DNA of 64,000 bases from Rebecca billardiae RCC1528 (taxonomy: Eukaryota; Haptophyta): positions 4,526,001 through 4,590,000 of the forward strand of contig OZ251222.1 of the NCBI GenBank assembly GCA_965240325.2, in the 5' to 3' direction. The notes beneath the pieces were generated by a model. The model was not told where the DNA came from and did not search any database. It saw only the letters and a list, made by a program, of their open reading frames with translations. Shown piece by piece: positions 40,956 to 49,850 of the stretch. The position numbers and the translations under genes are program-made. The first letter of the stretch is position 1; each line of letters opens with the position of its first letter.

Positions 40956-42045
40956 ATGGCAGTGGCTCGCCACGTGTCGCTGGCGCTGGCGCTCGCCGCA
41001 GTGCACGCCGCGGCGGTGCGCGTGGGTCGCCCCCCATGCGTGGCGCCGCGCTCGATCCGCATGGCGCAGGGAGGCACGCGGGTGCGCTGCTCCATGAGCG
41101 CCGCCCCAGCGGCAGGCGAGGGGGCGGAGGAGCTGCCGATGCTCGGCACGCTCCTCGAGGCTGCGCGCGCAGAGCAGCTCTCGGTGGTGGAGGAGGAGTT
41201 CGAGCGCATTCCGCACGGCACGATGAAGCGCGTGCACGAGCTCGCCGCGGACGGGGACGCCGAGGCGCGCTGGCTCGTGCGCGCGATGGAGGACGTGATG
41301 CAGGCGCGGCTCGAGGCGGGCGCGACCAAGCTGCGCGAGCTCCTGCAGGCGGGTGAGATCAACAAGATGGACGCGCAGCTGGTGAAGCTGGTGCGCGAGG
41401 GCGGCGCGGACACGGCGTTCAACATCGTGCTCACCTCGAACATCGAGCACGCCCGCGCCGCCGAGGACGAGCGCATGCTCCAGCTGTACACGCACCTGCA
41501 CACGCGCATGCAGGAAGAGCTCGAGAAGACAGTCTCGCCCGCGCGCGGCCTGCTGCACCGCGTGATGCGCACGGACGATGCGAGCGTGCGCGAGCGCATC
41601 CTCGTGGACTTCCTCGCGCCGAAGAGCAGCGTGCGCCTCCCGAGCGGCGACGAGGTCGCGCTCGACACGCCCGCGCCGCCAAAGGTGTCTGCCGATGAGC
41701 TCGGGGACGCGGTCGCGGATGCGGTCGCCGCGCTCGGCAGTGTCGAGCTCGGTGCCGACGGGGAGGGCTCGGGCGCGATGATCGCGGCGTCCGTGGAGGA
41801 CATTCGGCAGGTGGCCATCATGGCCCGCGCGGTCATCGCCGAGCACGGCAGCGCGGACGACCTCGAGCGCTTCTCGGCTATGCTCATGCCCACATGTGCG
41901 CGCGCCGGCCAGCCCGCAGCGCGCCGCAGCCGCGCGCCGCGCACGCACGCCCTGCCTGACCAGCGGCTGCCCCCGATGCGCGCGCTCGCACCGTGCGCGG
42001 TGCGCAGTCGCGCCATGGCAACAGCAACGGCCGCCAGCTGCATGA
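40956..42045 (+). CDS. Unknown leader-bearing protein, probably plastid
   Basis: 325 residues from exons 40956-41895 and 42008-42045. The 112-bp intron begins GTGCGCG and ends GTGCGCAG; splicing turns an implausible read-through into the short ending MPTFAPWQQQRPPAA. The first ~25 residues form a hydrophobic signal-type segment (HVSLALALAAVHAAAV), then a basic, Pro-containing stretch, as in proteins sent to complex plastids. The mature part is acidic-helical (FERIPHGTMKRVHELA, KLRELLQAGEINKMDAQLVK, FNIVLTSNIEHARAAEDERM). I recall similar conserved proteins in red-lineage algae but cannot name a family. The function is unknown. Confidence 0.6.
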
Positions 42046-42449
42046 TGCACGCCGCCAGCTGTGCTCAGCTGTGTCGCAACGTCATCGCTGCTACTGTAGG
42101 CAGGTGCTGCGGGCGGCAACGGCTCAGCCCGTCCCGCCGGTCCGCCGCGGTCCGGACTCCGGTGACGGGTGAGCTGTTGTCGTTGACGAAGATCATCATC
42201 TTTGTATATGTGAACCGCGCGCCGAATCAGCACCTATATATATATATAGGCGCGTGCATGCGCGCGCTCAACAAGTAGCATAGTCATCAATAATACTCTG
42301 CTCATCAGCAGTAGCGGCCTCGGCGCGCATCATTGTCACGCCCGATGGCCGATCATCAGCAGGCGCATGCACGCGTCACGGCGGTCGTCGCTGCCGCCCG
42401 CCGGCTGCGCGGCCCGCATGCACGGTGGATTGCACGCCGTGACTCGCGG
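42046..42449. other. Intergenic, convergent
   Basis: 404 bases with a self-complementary TATATATA tract near 42233-42249 (CTATATATATATATATAG). I see no gene. Confidence 0.5.
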
Positions 42450-44033
42450 TTACTCGTTCGCGCGCCGATCGTCATCCTCCATGACTGACTTGGTGCTGGC
42501 CGGCGTTGCCGAGCGTAGCATGGCCGCCACGCGCGCGGCCGCAGAGGAGAAGCGCAGGGTGAAGAGCAGGTTGATGGCTGCCCAAATGCTGAAGACGGAT
42601 TTGGTGCGCGAGTACAGCGCATAGGCCACCGTGCCGCAGCTCAGGCTGGCGCAGAACGTCGAGATGGCGGCGTAGCGCGAGAGCCCGCCGCCGATGAGCA
42701 GCGACTCGGCGGCGACGGATGCCATCACCATCGGGATGGACACCGCCACGGGCAGGCCGAGCGCGTAGATGAGCTGACGGATCTGAGCGTCGCGCGTGAA
42801 GCTGCGCGAGATGAGCGGGCGGCACAAGACCATTGCGACAGACATGACCACGCTCAGCACGCTCGTGATCTTGAACAGCTGGGAGATGAGCTCGCGCAGG
42901 TAGCGCATGCGCCCGGTGACGACGGCGCGCGCGGAGAGCACCTGGCCCGCGACGGCGGGCCCGTCGGCCGCGAGCACGAACAGCAGCCACAGGTTGAGCA
43001 TCGTGTGGTGCGCCGCCGCAGGCACCGGGCCCAGCCTGGTCGCGAGCGCGGTCACAAAGATCCAGAAGCTGATGATGCTCGAGGTGCGCACGAAGAGGAG
43101 GGCGTTGGTGCGCACGATCGTCGCGCCCTCGCGCAGCAGCGGCCTCACGCGCGTCAGCTGCCGGATCGGGTCGAGCCGCATGCCCATTCGCCGCGTGCGC
43201 CGGCGGAGCACGACGGCGTACACGCCGGCCGCGCCGACCTGCGCGAGCGCGGTGGCGAGCGCCGCGCCGCGCATCCCCATCCCGAGCGTGAACATCAACA
43301 GCGGGTCGAGCACGATGTTGAGCGCGGCGGCGACGCCCGAGGCGAGCAGCGGCGTGCGCGTGTCGCCGAACCCGCGGAACGCGCCCTCCGCCGCCGTGGC
43401 GAGCAGCACGGTCGGCAGCGCGTACGCGCGGATGCGCACGTACTGCATGGCGGGCACGTGCATCGCCGAGCTGGGCGGAGCGCCGAGCGCGCTGAGCAGC
43501 AGCACGGCGCCGAGCTGCATGGCTGCCATGATCACCACGCCGAGAATCAGCGCGAGCGCCAGCGTGATCTCCAGGTAGCGCGCGGCGCCGTCCACGTTCT
43601 CCTTCGCCAGCAGCCGCGAGATGTTGGACGAGGTCGAGTCCTCGATCGCCCACGTGAGCGCGACCGTCATCGCAAACAGCTCCGACGCCGGGCCTGTGGC
43701 GGCGTGCGCGATCTTGCCGAGGCCCAGGCCGATGAACATGGTGTCGATGAGCGAGAGTATGGGCGAGATGAGGATGCCCACCACGGCCGGGAGCGCCATG
43801 TGCGCGATCTCGCTGCGCACCTCGCTCGGCACGGGCGCAGGCTCGTCGTCGCGAGCCACCAGCCGCGTCGACCCGGCCATCGACGAGAGGACGCGCATGC
43901 AATTGGCGTGCACAGGCCTACGCCTCGGGCTGAGCACGCGCCCTCGCGCGGCGAGCGCCCCGCCAGGCACCATGCCGAACGCGAGCAGCGCGAGCAGCGC
44001 GACGGCCGTGCCCGACCTCGCCGAGCGCGCCAT
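42450..44033 (-). CDS. MATE-family transporter, probably plastid membrane
   Basis: 527 residues. A cation-coupled exporter of the multidrug and toxic-compound extrusion family. A hydrophobic leader (VALLALLAFGMVPGGALA) and a basic stretch precede about twelve membrane helices in two homologous halves: MALPAVVGILISPILSLIDT-type entry helix, FIGLGLGKIAHAATGPA, then FRGFGDTRTPLLASGVAAA and LNIVLDPLLMFTLGMGMRG, which are signature MATE loops, and a second half with GPVPAAAHHTMLNLW. The DinF/EDS5-like branch fits. The start is the ATG before the leader (MARSARSG). Divergent from the AlgH gene. The substrate cannot be told from sequence. Confidence 0.88.
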   Translation of the reverse strand: MARSARSGTAVALLALLAFGMVPGGALAARGRVLSPRRRPVHANCMRVLSSMAGSTRLVARDDEPAPVPSEVRSEIAHMALPAVVGILISPILSLIDTMFIGLGLGKIAHAATGPASELFAMTVALTWAIEDSTSSNISRLLAKENVDGAARYLEITLALALILGVVIMAAMQLGAVLLLSALGAPPSSAMHVPAMQYVRIRAYALPTVLLATAAEGAFRGFGDTRTPLLASGVAAALNIVLDPLLMFTLGMGMRGAALATALAQVGAAGVYAVVLRRRTRRMGMRLDPIRQLTRVRPLLREGATIVRTNALLFVRTSSIISFWIFVTALATRLGPVPAAAHHTMLNLWLLFVLAADGPAVAGQVLSARAVVTGRMRYLRELISQLFKITSVLSVVMSVAMVLCRPLISRSFTRDAQIRQLIYALGLPVAVSIPMVMASVAAESLLIGGGLSRYAAISTFCASLSCGTVAYALYSRTKSVFSIWAAINLLFTLRFSSAAARVAAMLRSATPASTKSVMEDDDRRANE

Positions 44034-44109
44034 CGCGCTAACGCGCTTCGGCGCTTGATGGATTTCGTCACAGTTCAGCTTTGCGCCGGCTGCGAGCGAT
44101 CGATAGACG
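44034..44109. promoter_or_regulatory. 76-bp bidirectional promoter gap
   Basis: Contains GATTTCGTCA (44061-44070), identical to the ten-mer in 40909-40955, and GCGATCGATA (44096-44105) just before the plus-strand ATG. Confidence 0.6.
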
Positions 44110-45471
44110 ATGGTGGTCGCGCAGCGGCCGCTCGCGGCGCTGGCGGCATTGCTCGCGCTCGATGGTCTTTGCACGCAGGTCTACGCGTGGCGTGCGTCCG
44201 CCACTCGTGGCACGACCCCCTGCCGCACGCCACCGCGCCTGTCGAGCCCTCGGCGCCTCGTCATGGCGGATGCCGAGTCCGGGCCGTCGCCGGAGGCGTG
44301 GCGCGAGTTCCGCGCGCAGCTGATTGCCGGCGGCATCAAGGTGACGACGGACGACGGCGATTCGACGTCCGTGCAGGATGCGCCCGCCAGCCCAAGCGCG
44401 CAGCCCGAGCGCGTCGTCGTCGCCCCAAAGAACGAGCAGCTGCTGCGCACACAGAACGAGGCGTTGTGGAACGAGTACATCAACGGCGCGTGGGCGCACG
44501 TCTGCCCGCCCGAGCCCGGCGCGCTGATGTGCCGGCTGCCGCTGCCGGCGCAGCTGGTCGAGTGCATGCGCCAGCGGCCCGAGGGCGCAAGCGTGTGGGG
44601 CGACCTGCTGCGCGACCAGCTGCGCAGCGAGCTGCCGAGCGACGGCGGCGCCGAGGGCGGGCGCGCCGCGCTCTTCACCAAGTGGAGCGCCAACACTGCG
44701 TACTGCTACCGCCTCGCCGAGGCGGCGATCGCCAAGTGCTTGCGCGCGCTGCAGGCGCGCGCGAGCGCGCGCGGCTCGATCGACGCCTCCTCGCTCGAGC
44801 CCGCCGAGCTCGAGCTGCTCGACATGTACAGTGGCGCGCAGGAGGCGTGGCAGGAGGTGTGCCTCGTGACCGCAACGCCCGCGCCCGACCGCGCGCAGGC
44901 GGTGGTGATCAACCGGCCGCTCGCGAAGGGGATCGACGTGAAGCTCGCGAAGCTGCTCGTCGGCGGCGAGCAGGCGGGCGCGCCGCCCGCCGACGAGGGC
45001 CTGCTGCTGCGCTTCGAGCGCGCGTTCGGCGAGGAGGCGGCCGTGTACCTCGGCGGGCCGCAGGCGCAGCGCGAGCCCGCGCTGCTCGTGCACGGCATCG
45101 AGGGGCTGGACGGCGCGACCGAGATCGCGCCGGGGACGCGCATCTACACGGGCGGGCTCGATGCGGCCATCGACGGCGTGCTCGCCGGCCGGTACCGCCC
45201 GCTCGACTTCCGCTTCTTCGTCGGGCGGCACTCGGGCATCACGACGGCCAAGTTTGAGTACGTGGCGGTGGCGTGTGCGCGCCCAATCGCGCTCAAGCAG
45301 TGCCTCGGCCTGCCCAAGCCCCTGTGGCACGAGGTGATGGAACTCGCTGGCGGAGATCTGGCCGAGCTCAGCCGCCTCGAGATCCTCAAGCGCGATGACC
45401 TCGACGAGCCAGACGCCGACCCGGAGGCGGAGGGAGGCGCCACGCCCGCCGCCGATGATGATGCGGAATGA
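44110..45471 (+). CDS. AlgH/YqgE (UPF0301) family protein, plastid-type
   Basis: 453 residues. The N-terminus has a hydrophobic leader (LAALAALLALDGLCTQVYA) and a basic stretch, suggesting plastid import. A helical region (residues ~55-255) with ALWNEYINGAWAHVCPPEPG and TKWSANTAYCYRLAE precedes the UPF0301 core: AVVINRPLAKGIDVKLAKLL, VYLGGPQAQREPALLVHG, IYTGGLDAAIDGVLAG and FRFFVGRHSGI. It ends LPKPLWHEVMELAGGDLAEL plus an acidic tail. The core and ending match algal and plant plastid homologues of the bacterial protein. The biochemical role of the family is not established. The start is the first ATG, which is needed for the leader. Confidence 0.85.
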   Translation: MVVAQRPLAALAALLALDGLCTQVYAWRASATRGTTPCRTPPRLSSPRRLVMADAESGPSPEAWREFRAQLIAGGIKVTTDDGDSTSVQDAPASPSAQPERVVVAPKNEQLLRTQNEALWNEYINGAWAHVCPPEPGALMCRLPLPAQLVECMRQRPEGASVWGDLLRDQLRSELPSDGGAEGGRAALFTKWSANTAYCYRLAEAAIAKCLRALQARASARGSIDASSLEPAELELLDMYSGAQEAWQEVCLVTATPAPDRAQAVVINRPLAKGIDVKLAKLLVGGEQAGAPPADEGLLLRFERAFGEEAAVYLGGPQAQREPALLVHGIEGLDGATEIAPGTRIYTGGLDAAIDGVLAGRYRPLDFRFFVGRHSGITTAKFEYVAVACARPIALKQCLGLPKPLWHEVMELAGGDLAELSRLEILKRDDLDEPDADPEAEGGATPAADDDAE

Positions 45472-46216
45472 TCAGCATCGTGAAGTACGTATGCGCGACG
45501 CTGCTAGGCTTATTCGTCGTATATTAAGCAGCATCAGTAGTAGCTATACATTCGTCTAGCTCATCTGCCCATCATCGCATGCATGATGATACGGGATTAC
45601 GCGGCATAGCTACCTGCAGTCCCGTCCGCCGTCAGTCTCGGCGCTCGATCACTATTATCGTAATCGAGTAGATATATAATACGCGCGATATATTAATTAC
45701 AAATATACTGCTACTGTATCATCATATATATATAATAGTAGTGTGTATATATATGTGGTGTTATTGGTACAATAATCGAGTGTGTCCGCGCGGGCAGGAA
45801 GTACGTGACCACGACAGTCGACACTAACTACCGTGTGGCATTGCGCCACATCCAGATCGCCTTTGTCCGCTGGCAGGCCTGCTCGCACAAGGCATCAAAT
45901 CGCCCAGTTGGCAGTCGTCTTCCATCGCCTTCATTGCAGCAGCTCATCGGAGCCTATCCGGACTCTCCTTACTGTACCCAGTGCTCAGCACGGCTATTCA
46001 TGAGCAGCCTCCATCTACCGTGGCAACCAACCGTGCGGCCCGTGCGCCGCCACCGGTTCATCTCAAGGGCTACTCTCATCGATCTATTATCATCAGCAGC
46101 GCAGCGCAGCAGGTGGACTTCGTTATCTCGTGGACGGGCGAAGCGCGAGCTGCTAACTGGCTGCTGAGCGGCATCGTCGGCGCCTCGTCAAGGAATATAT
46201 TAGCGGCATTGATAAA
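45472..46216. other. Intergenic with AT-rich tract
   Basis: Contains TATATA tracts (45665-45760). A stretch near 45755-45800 (GTGTTATTGG, ACAATAATC, GTGTCCGC) resembles 57825-57862, possibly a diverged dispersed repeat. No gene was recognised. Element T2 begins at its right border. Confidence 0.45.
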
Positions 46217-46384
46217 TGACCGCGTTCCGCGGTCCTTCCGTAGAACCAACGTAGTTAGGGGCCCGCGGTGCACCCTCCGTCGGCATATGCTGTCCGTCCA
46301 ACGCGCGGCCGTAGCGGCAGCAGCAGCGCGGAGCGCCGTCGAGCACGCGCGGCAAACGAATAATAATGGAATATTATGCAGCGC

Positions 46385-47215
46385 GGGCGAGTCGACGGTC
46401 TGGAAAATGCGCGATCACGCCACAGCAGGCTGGCAGAGCCCGCCCCGAGCTGCAGCATGCGCCGTAGGTGCTGCCCCAAGCTCTCGACTGCCCGTAAGCG
46501 GCGGCATGTGCGGCGGCGCCGGCGGCGGCCATGCTGCCCCGCCGTTGCGCGCCGCGGGGCGCTGCCAGCACCCGTCCGTGGTGAACGGCGCACAGCGCTC
46601 GAGCCCACAGGGGCTGGCGACCGTCAAACCGACACCCCATGTGACACGGGCCGGGGCTGCGTGTGCCAGCTGCACGCACCCCCTGGGCCCACCTGGCCCG
46701 CTCGAGCAGCTCGCGCCTTGGGTGCGCACAGCGGCTCGAGTATACTGGTATGGGACGCCTGCTGCGGTGCCGCCGAGCGAGCACGTGCGGCCGAGGGTCA
46801 CGCAGCACGGGCGACTCGACGGCGGCGAGCAGGCGCGACGGCCTCGCCGCGCCGCGGTAGAGTAAGAGCCTGCCCGGGCTGCAGCACGCCGTAGGAGCAG
46901 CCCAGCGCCCTCCTCCGCCCTCCAGCTTCGGCGCGCGCAGCAGGCCCGGCGGCGGACATGCTGCGGCGTGCCCAAGCAAGCAGGCAGATGGGCGCTGCCG
47001 GCCGCGCCGTCGCAAAGCGCGCAGAACTCGAGCTCGGGGGGGCGGACGGCCGCCAAACTGGCGCCGCAGGACGTGGCACTGCGTGCGCCAGCTGCGCGCA
47101 CCCGCTGCGCCCGCGTAGCCCGTGCGAGCGCCGTGCCTCGAGCACACGCCGCAGCAGCTCGACACAGCCACTGCAGCGCGCACGCAGCCTGCACGGAGTG
47201 CACGCCGTGGCCCGT
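46385..47215. repeat. Two diverged copies of one segment inside T2
   Basis: 46435-46700 and 46865-47110 share ordered words: GAGCCCGCCC/GAGCCTGCCC, CTGCAGCA, CGCCGTAGG, CATGCTGC and TGCGCCAGCTGCGCGCACCC-like blocks. It is an old tandem duplication now well diverged. No protein family was recognised in it. Confidence 0.45.
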
Positions 47216-47522
47216 CGGCATCTTGGAAGCCGCCGAGAGCGTGTGCTTTCCCCGCACGACGGCGGTAGCTGCCGCGATGTATACGAGCGTGCTGCCGCGC
47301 CGGCCGCCGCTGCCCGGCCGCTGCGCCGGCTTCCACTCCGCGCCCGCTGTGCGTCCGCAGCTGGCAGCTGCGCCCGCCGTCAGCCGGCCCGGTGGCCAGC
47401 TGCCGCGCTCGCTGGGCGACCACTCGATGATGCGCGCAGCGTAAAGTGCGCGCTGGGCACCTCCTCGTCGCGTGCAATTTCGAGGTAGTCCTGCATCTGC
47501 TCCTGCATCAGCCCCTCCCACC
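46870..47522 (-). pseudogene. Captured gene fragment in T2
   Basis: An exon-like block starts after a CGCGCAG acceptor at 47522 (GLMQEQMQDYLEIARDEEVP, then SAHF). One base is then missing near 47443-47447, after which the next frame continues naturally with YAARIIEWSPSERGSW and GSTLVYIAAATAVV. The single-base break, exon edge and location inside a transposon suggest a captured, decayed piece of a host gene. The family was not recognised, and an assembly error could also explain the break. Confidence 0.45.
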
Positions 47523-48008
47523 CTGCGCGCGGGCGCGGACGGAGTCGCACGCACGCGGTCCGATCGACGATCGATCGAGGCGCGGGCCGCGGCGGGACGC
47601 CGGACGGGCGTCGACGCGCAGGTTAGGTAGGTATGGTGCCGGCGCTTCCCGCAGGCGTTGCGCGCTTGGGGCGAGTGGGGCGCGTGGGCGAGACCAGCGG
47701 CCAGCCAGCCCACGCCACCGGCGCGAGGGCACCGGCGCGGCGCGCACACACACTTTGGGCCGCGGACCTCGGGTCGCGGGGCCGCCGCGCGGCTGCGTGA
47801 CCGGCAGCTGTGAGTGAGCTGATCGAGTGAGCAAGCCGAATGCGCGTCCGGAGGTACCTGCAGGCGCGCTCGGGGAGGGCCGAGGGCGATAGGTCGAGAC
47901 CAGCGGCCGGCCGGCACCCGTCGCGCACGCACTCGGTGCGCGCCTTTGAAGGCGGCATCCTCGCTCGGGCCGATGTCGACGCGCCGCTCGCGAGCACGAG
48001 ACAGCTGA

Positions 48009-48262
48009 CAGGCGGGTAACTTGGTTGTGACAAGCGCTATTCAATTATCAAGGCGGTTCATCCATCGAGGCAAGCGGGTAACTGGCTTTAAATAGCGCTA
48101 TTCAAAAGAATCTCTTCAATATGATGAGGAGGTTCATCCAACGAGACAGGTGGGTAACTTGGTTTAAAAGCGCTATTCAAAAGAATCTCTTTCAATACCA
48201 TGAGGCGGTTCATCCATCGAGACAGGCGGGTAACTTCTTTTCGCAAGCGCTATTCAAAAGAA
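48009..48262 (+). repeat. Four tandem units of ~61-77 bp
   Basis: Each unit contains GGCGGGTAACTTGG-like sequence, GCGCTATTCAAAAGAATCT and GGCGGTTCATCCATCGAGAC. The GCGCTATTCA word recurs near 48037, 48097, 48170 and 48247. It lies inside T2 near its 5' end; short internal tandem arrays are common in Helentron-related elements. Confidence 0.8.
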
Positions 48263-48620
48263 TCTGGCCTCATAGCTGTTTTCGACCCAAAACAATCAAA
48301 CGTCGCTCGGCAAACTCGTACTCCAGCATACAAGAATGACAAAAATACTCACTTGTTTCACCCCCGGGGTATCTGATCCCACGTCCGTCCATCGACTTAT
48401 GCGGAATGGCGTGGGCGCGCTTATTTCGTCAAGCGCGTAGTTGCTAATGCAGAGCACTATGGGCCAACGTACCCCTCGAAAAATCGAAAACTCACCCTCC
48501 AACAGCCCTCAAAATCGTCCCCCATCCCCTTTTCTTTGATCAAAAGATCTTTTTGACAACGTAGTGAGGGCCCCCGGCGGGGCTCCACGCTACGCGCTCC
48601 GCCCTGCACCGCGGGCCATA

Positions 48621-48893
48621 AGCTACCCCTGATGGCGATCTCGCCGACTCCCATGCCCATCACGACCACGAGCTCTCGCAGCTGCCCGCTTGGTCGGCCA
48701 GCTGGATCCCCTGCCCTTTAGCCATCGGCATCAGCTGAGTGCGCGAGATTCACCGCTGCTGCCCTCACAGCTTGACAGCTCGTTTGCAGCGCAGCGCGAT
48801 GTTGACGATTGAGATGACGGCGCCCGGATGCCGCGCCAGGACCGTCGAGCGCTGCTCGAGCACACAGGGTGTGCACCCCGGGCGGGCGTGTAG
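48621..48893. other. Intergenic
   Basis: 273 bases between T2 and the DUF6816 stop codon. I see no gene. Confidence 0.5.
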
Positions 48894-49766
48894 CTAGCTC
48901 TGCTGCTGCCGCAAGAACACGCGCGACTTGGTGACGAGTACAGGGGTCGCGCCCTTGAGGTCGGCGAAGCCCGTCACCAGCGGGTCAAACCACGAGACTC
49001 GCTCGAGGCCCTCGATAAGGGCCGGCCTGGTGGGAGCGGCGGCAGGGTCGCCCTCGGCTGCGTCGCCCTGCGGCGGCTGCCAGCGGTACCGCGCCTCCAA
49101 CCGCCGCGCCTGTATGACGGGCACGTCGGACACGACCCCCTGCGAGCCCGCCTCCGCCACGCGCGAGTACTCTGAGAAGCCAAAGGCGGTGGCGGAGGGC
49201 GACTCGGTCGCCCGCCGGGTCACTTTGTACTCGATGACTCGGCCGCTGTCCTCGAGGGTGAGGAGGTTGGGGTTGCTCGGGTCCCACGAGGCGACCGGCG
49301 TCGCGAAGCTGCGCTCCGCCTCGCCACGCCGCGCGGCTGCAAAGCTCTCCACGTTGAAGGCGCGGTCGGCGATCACGTGCTCCCCGCGCAGCACGTAGCG
49401 CGCGCTGTAGCGCAGCTTGGGCTGCGCGTCGAGCTCGTTGCGCGCGCTGGCGACGAGCGACTCGAGAGCCGGGCTGCGCGCCTCCGCAGGCGTGGCCACG
49501 TCGTACAGCTCGCGCTCGACAGACCACCTCCCCCTGAACTCTTCCGGGTAGTACACGTCGGGCGGCCCGAGCCCGGGGATGGACGAGCTAGCCACTCGGA
49601 TCGATTCAGCGTCCAGCGCCTCGGCGCCCAGAGCGCGCGCGTAGGCCACGCCGACAAGCGAACGGAGCGCAAAGGCGCGGCGCGAACTGGCGGGAGCAGG
49701 GCGTGGCGCTGCCAGGGAGGCGCCAGTGACGAGCAGTGCGACCAACACGCGAATGACCACGCCCAT
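48894..49766 (-). CDS. DUF6816-like protein, probably thylakoid-associated
   Basis: 290 residues. The leader MGVVIRVLVALLVTGASLA and an SSRRAFALRSLVGVAYARAL twin-Arg-like stretch suggest two-step import into the plastid. The mature start has the family signature PDVYYPEEFRGRWSVERELY, followed by beta-rich sequence: FATPVASWDPSNPNLLTLED, RVIEYKVTRRATE and a C-terminal VSWFDPLVTGFADLKGATPV. This resembles uncharacterised cyanobacterial and plastid DUF6816 proteins. The start is the ATG of the leader; sequence upstream in frame overlaps the divergent exostosin gene and is an antisense shadow. The function of the family is unknown. Confidence 0.7.
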   Translation of the reverse strand: MGVVIRVLVALLVTGASLAAPRPAPASSRRAFALRSLVGVAYARALGAEALDAESIRVASSSIPGLGPPDVYYPEEFRGRWSVERELYDVATPAEARSPALESLVASARNELDAQPKLRYSARYVLRGEHVIADRAFNVESFAAARRGEAERSFATPVASWDPSNPNLLTLEDSGRVIEYKVTRRATESPSATAFGFSEYSRVAEAGSQGVVSDVPVIQARRLEARYRWQPPQGDAAEGDPAAAPTRPALIEGLERVSWFDPLVTGFADLKGATPVLVTKSRVFLRQQQS

Positions 49767-49850
49767 GCTGAAATGGGTCGCACAGTCGCACACTCGCACG
49801 GTCGCACACTCAGCACCGCTTTGACTCACTCGATCCATGCGACATGGGCG
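49767..49850. promoter_or_regulatory. 84-bp bidirectional promoter gap
   Basis: Contains four spaced TCGCAC words (GTCGCACAG, CTCGCACGG, GTCGCACAC and similar) and CTCGATCCA (49829-49837), about 14-22 bases before the plus-strand ATG. Confidence 0.55.

Larger units (their letters stand above)
46217..48620 (-). mobile_element. Helentron-like element T2 (2404 bp)
   Basis: Same ends as T1 in the opposite orientation. The 3' hairpin GACCGCG-TTC-CGCGGTC is at 46218-46234 with the subterminal repeat GGCCCGCGGTGCA at 46260-46272. The 5' end (CCATA on the plus strand) is at 48616-48620. Flanking bases on both sides are A on the plus strand (T-T in element orientation), with no duplication. The first ~280 bases from the 5' end are nearly identical to T1. 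Its cargo differs from T1 and T3. An array of tandem repeats lies near the 5' end. Confidence 0.8.

Noticed and set aside
43005-45257. 750-codon plus-strand frame across the MATE and AlgH genes
   Set aside because: Arg/His-rich composition, opposite or out of frame with two well-recognised proteins.
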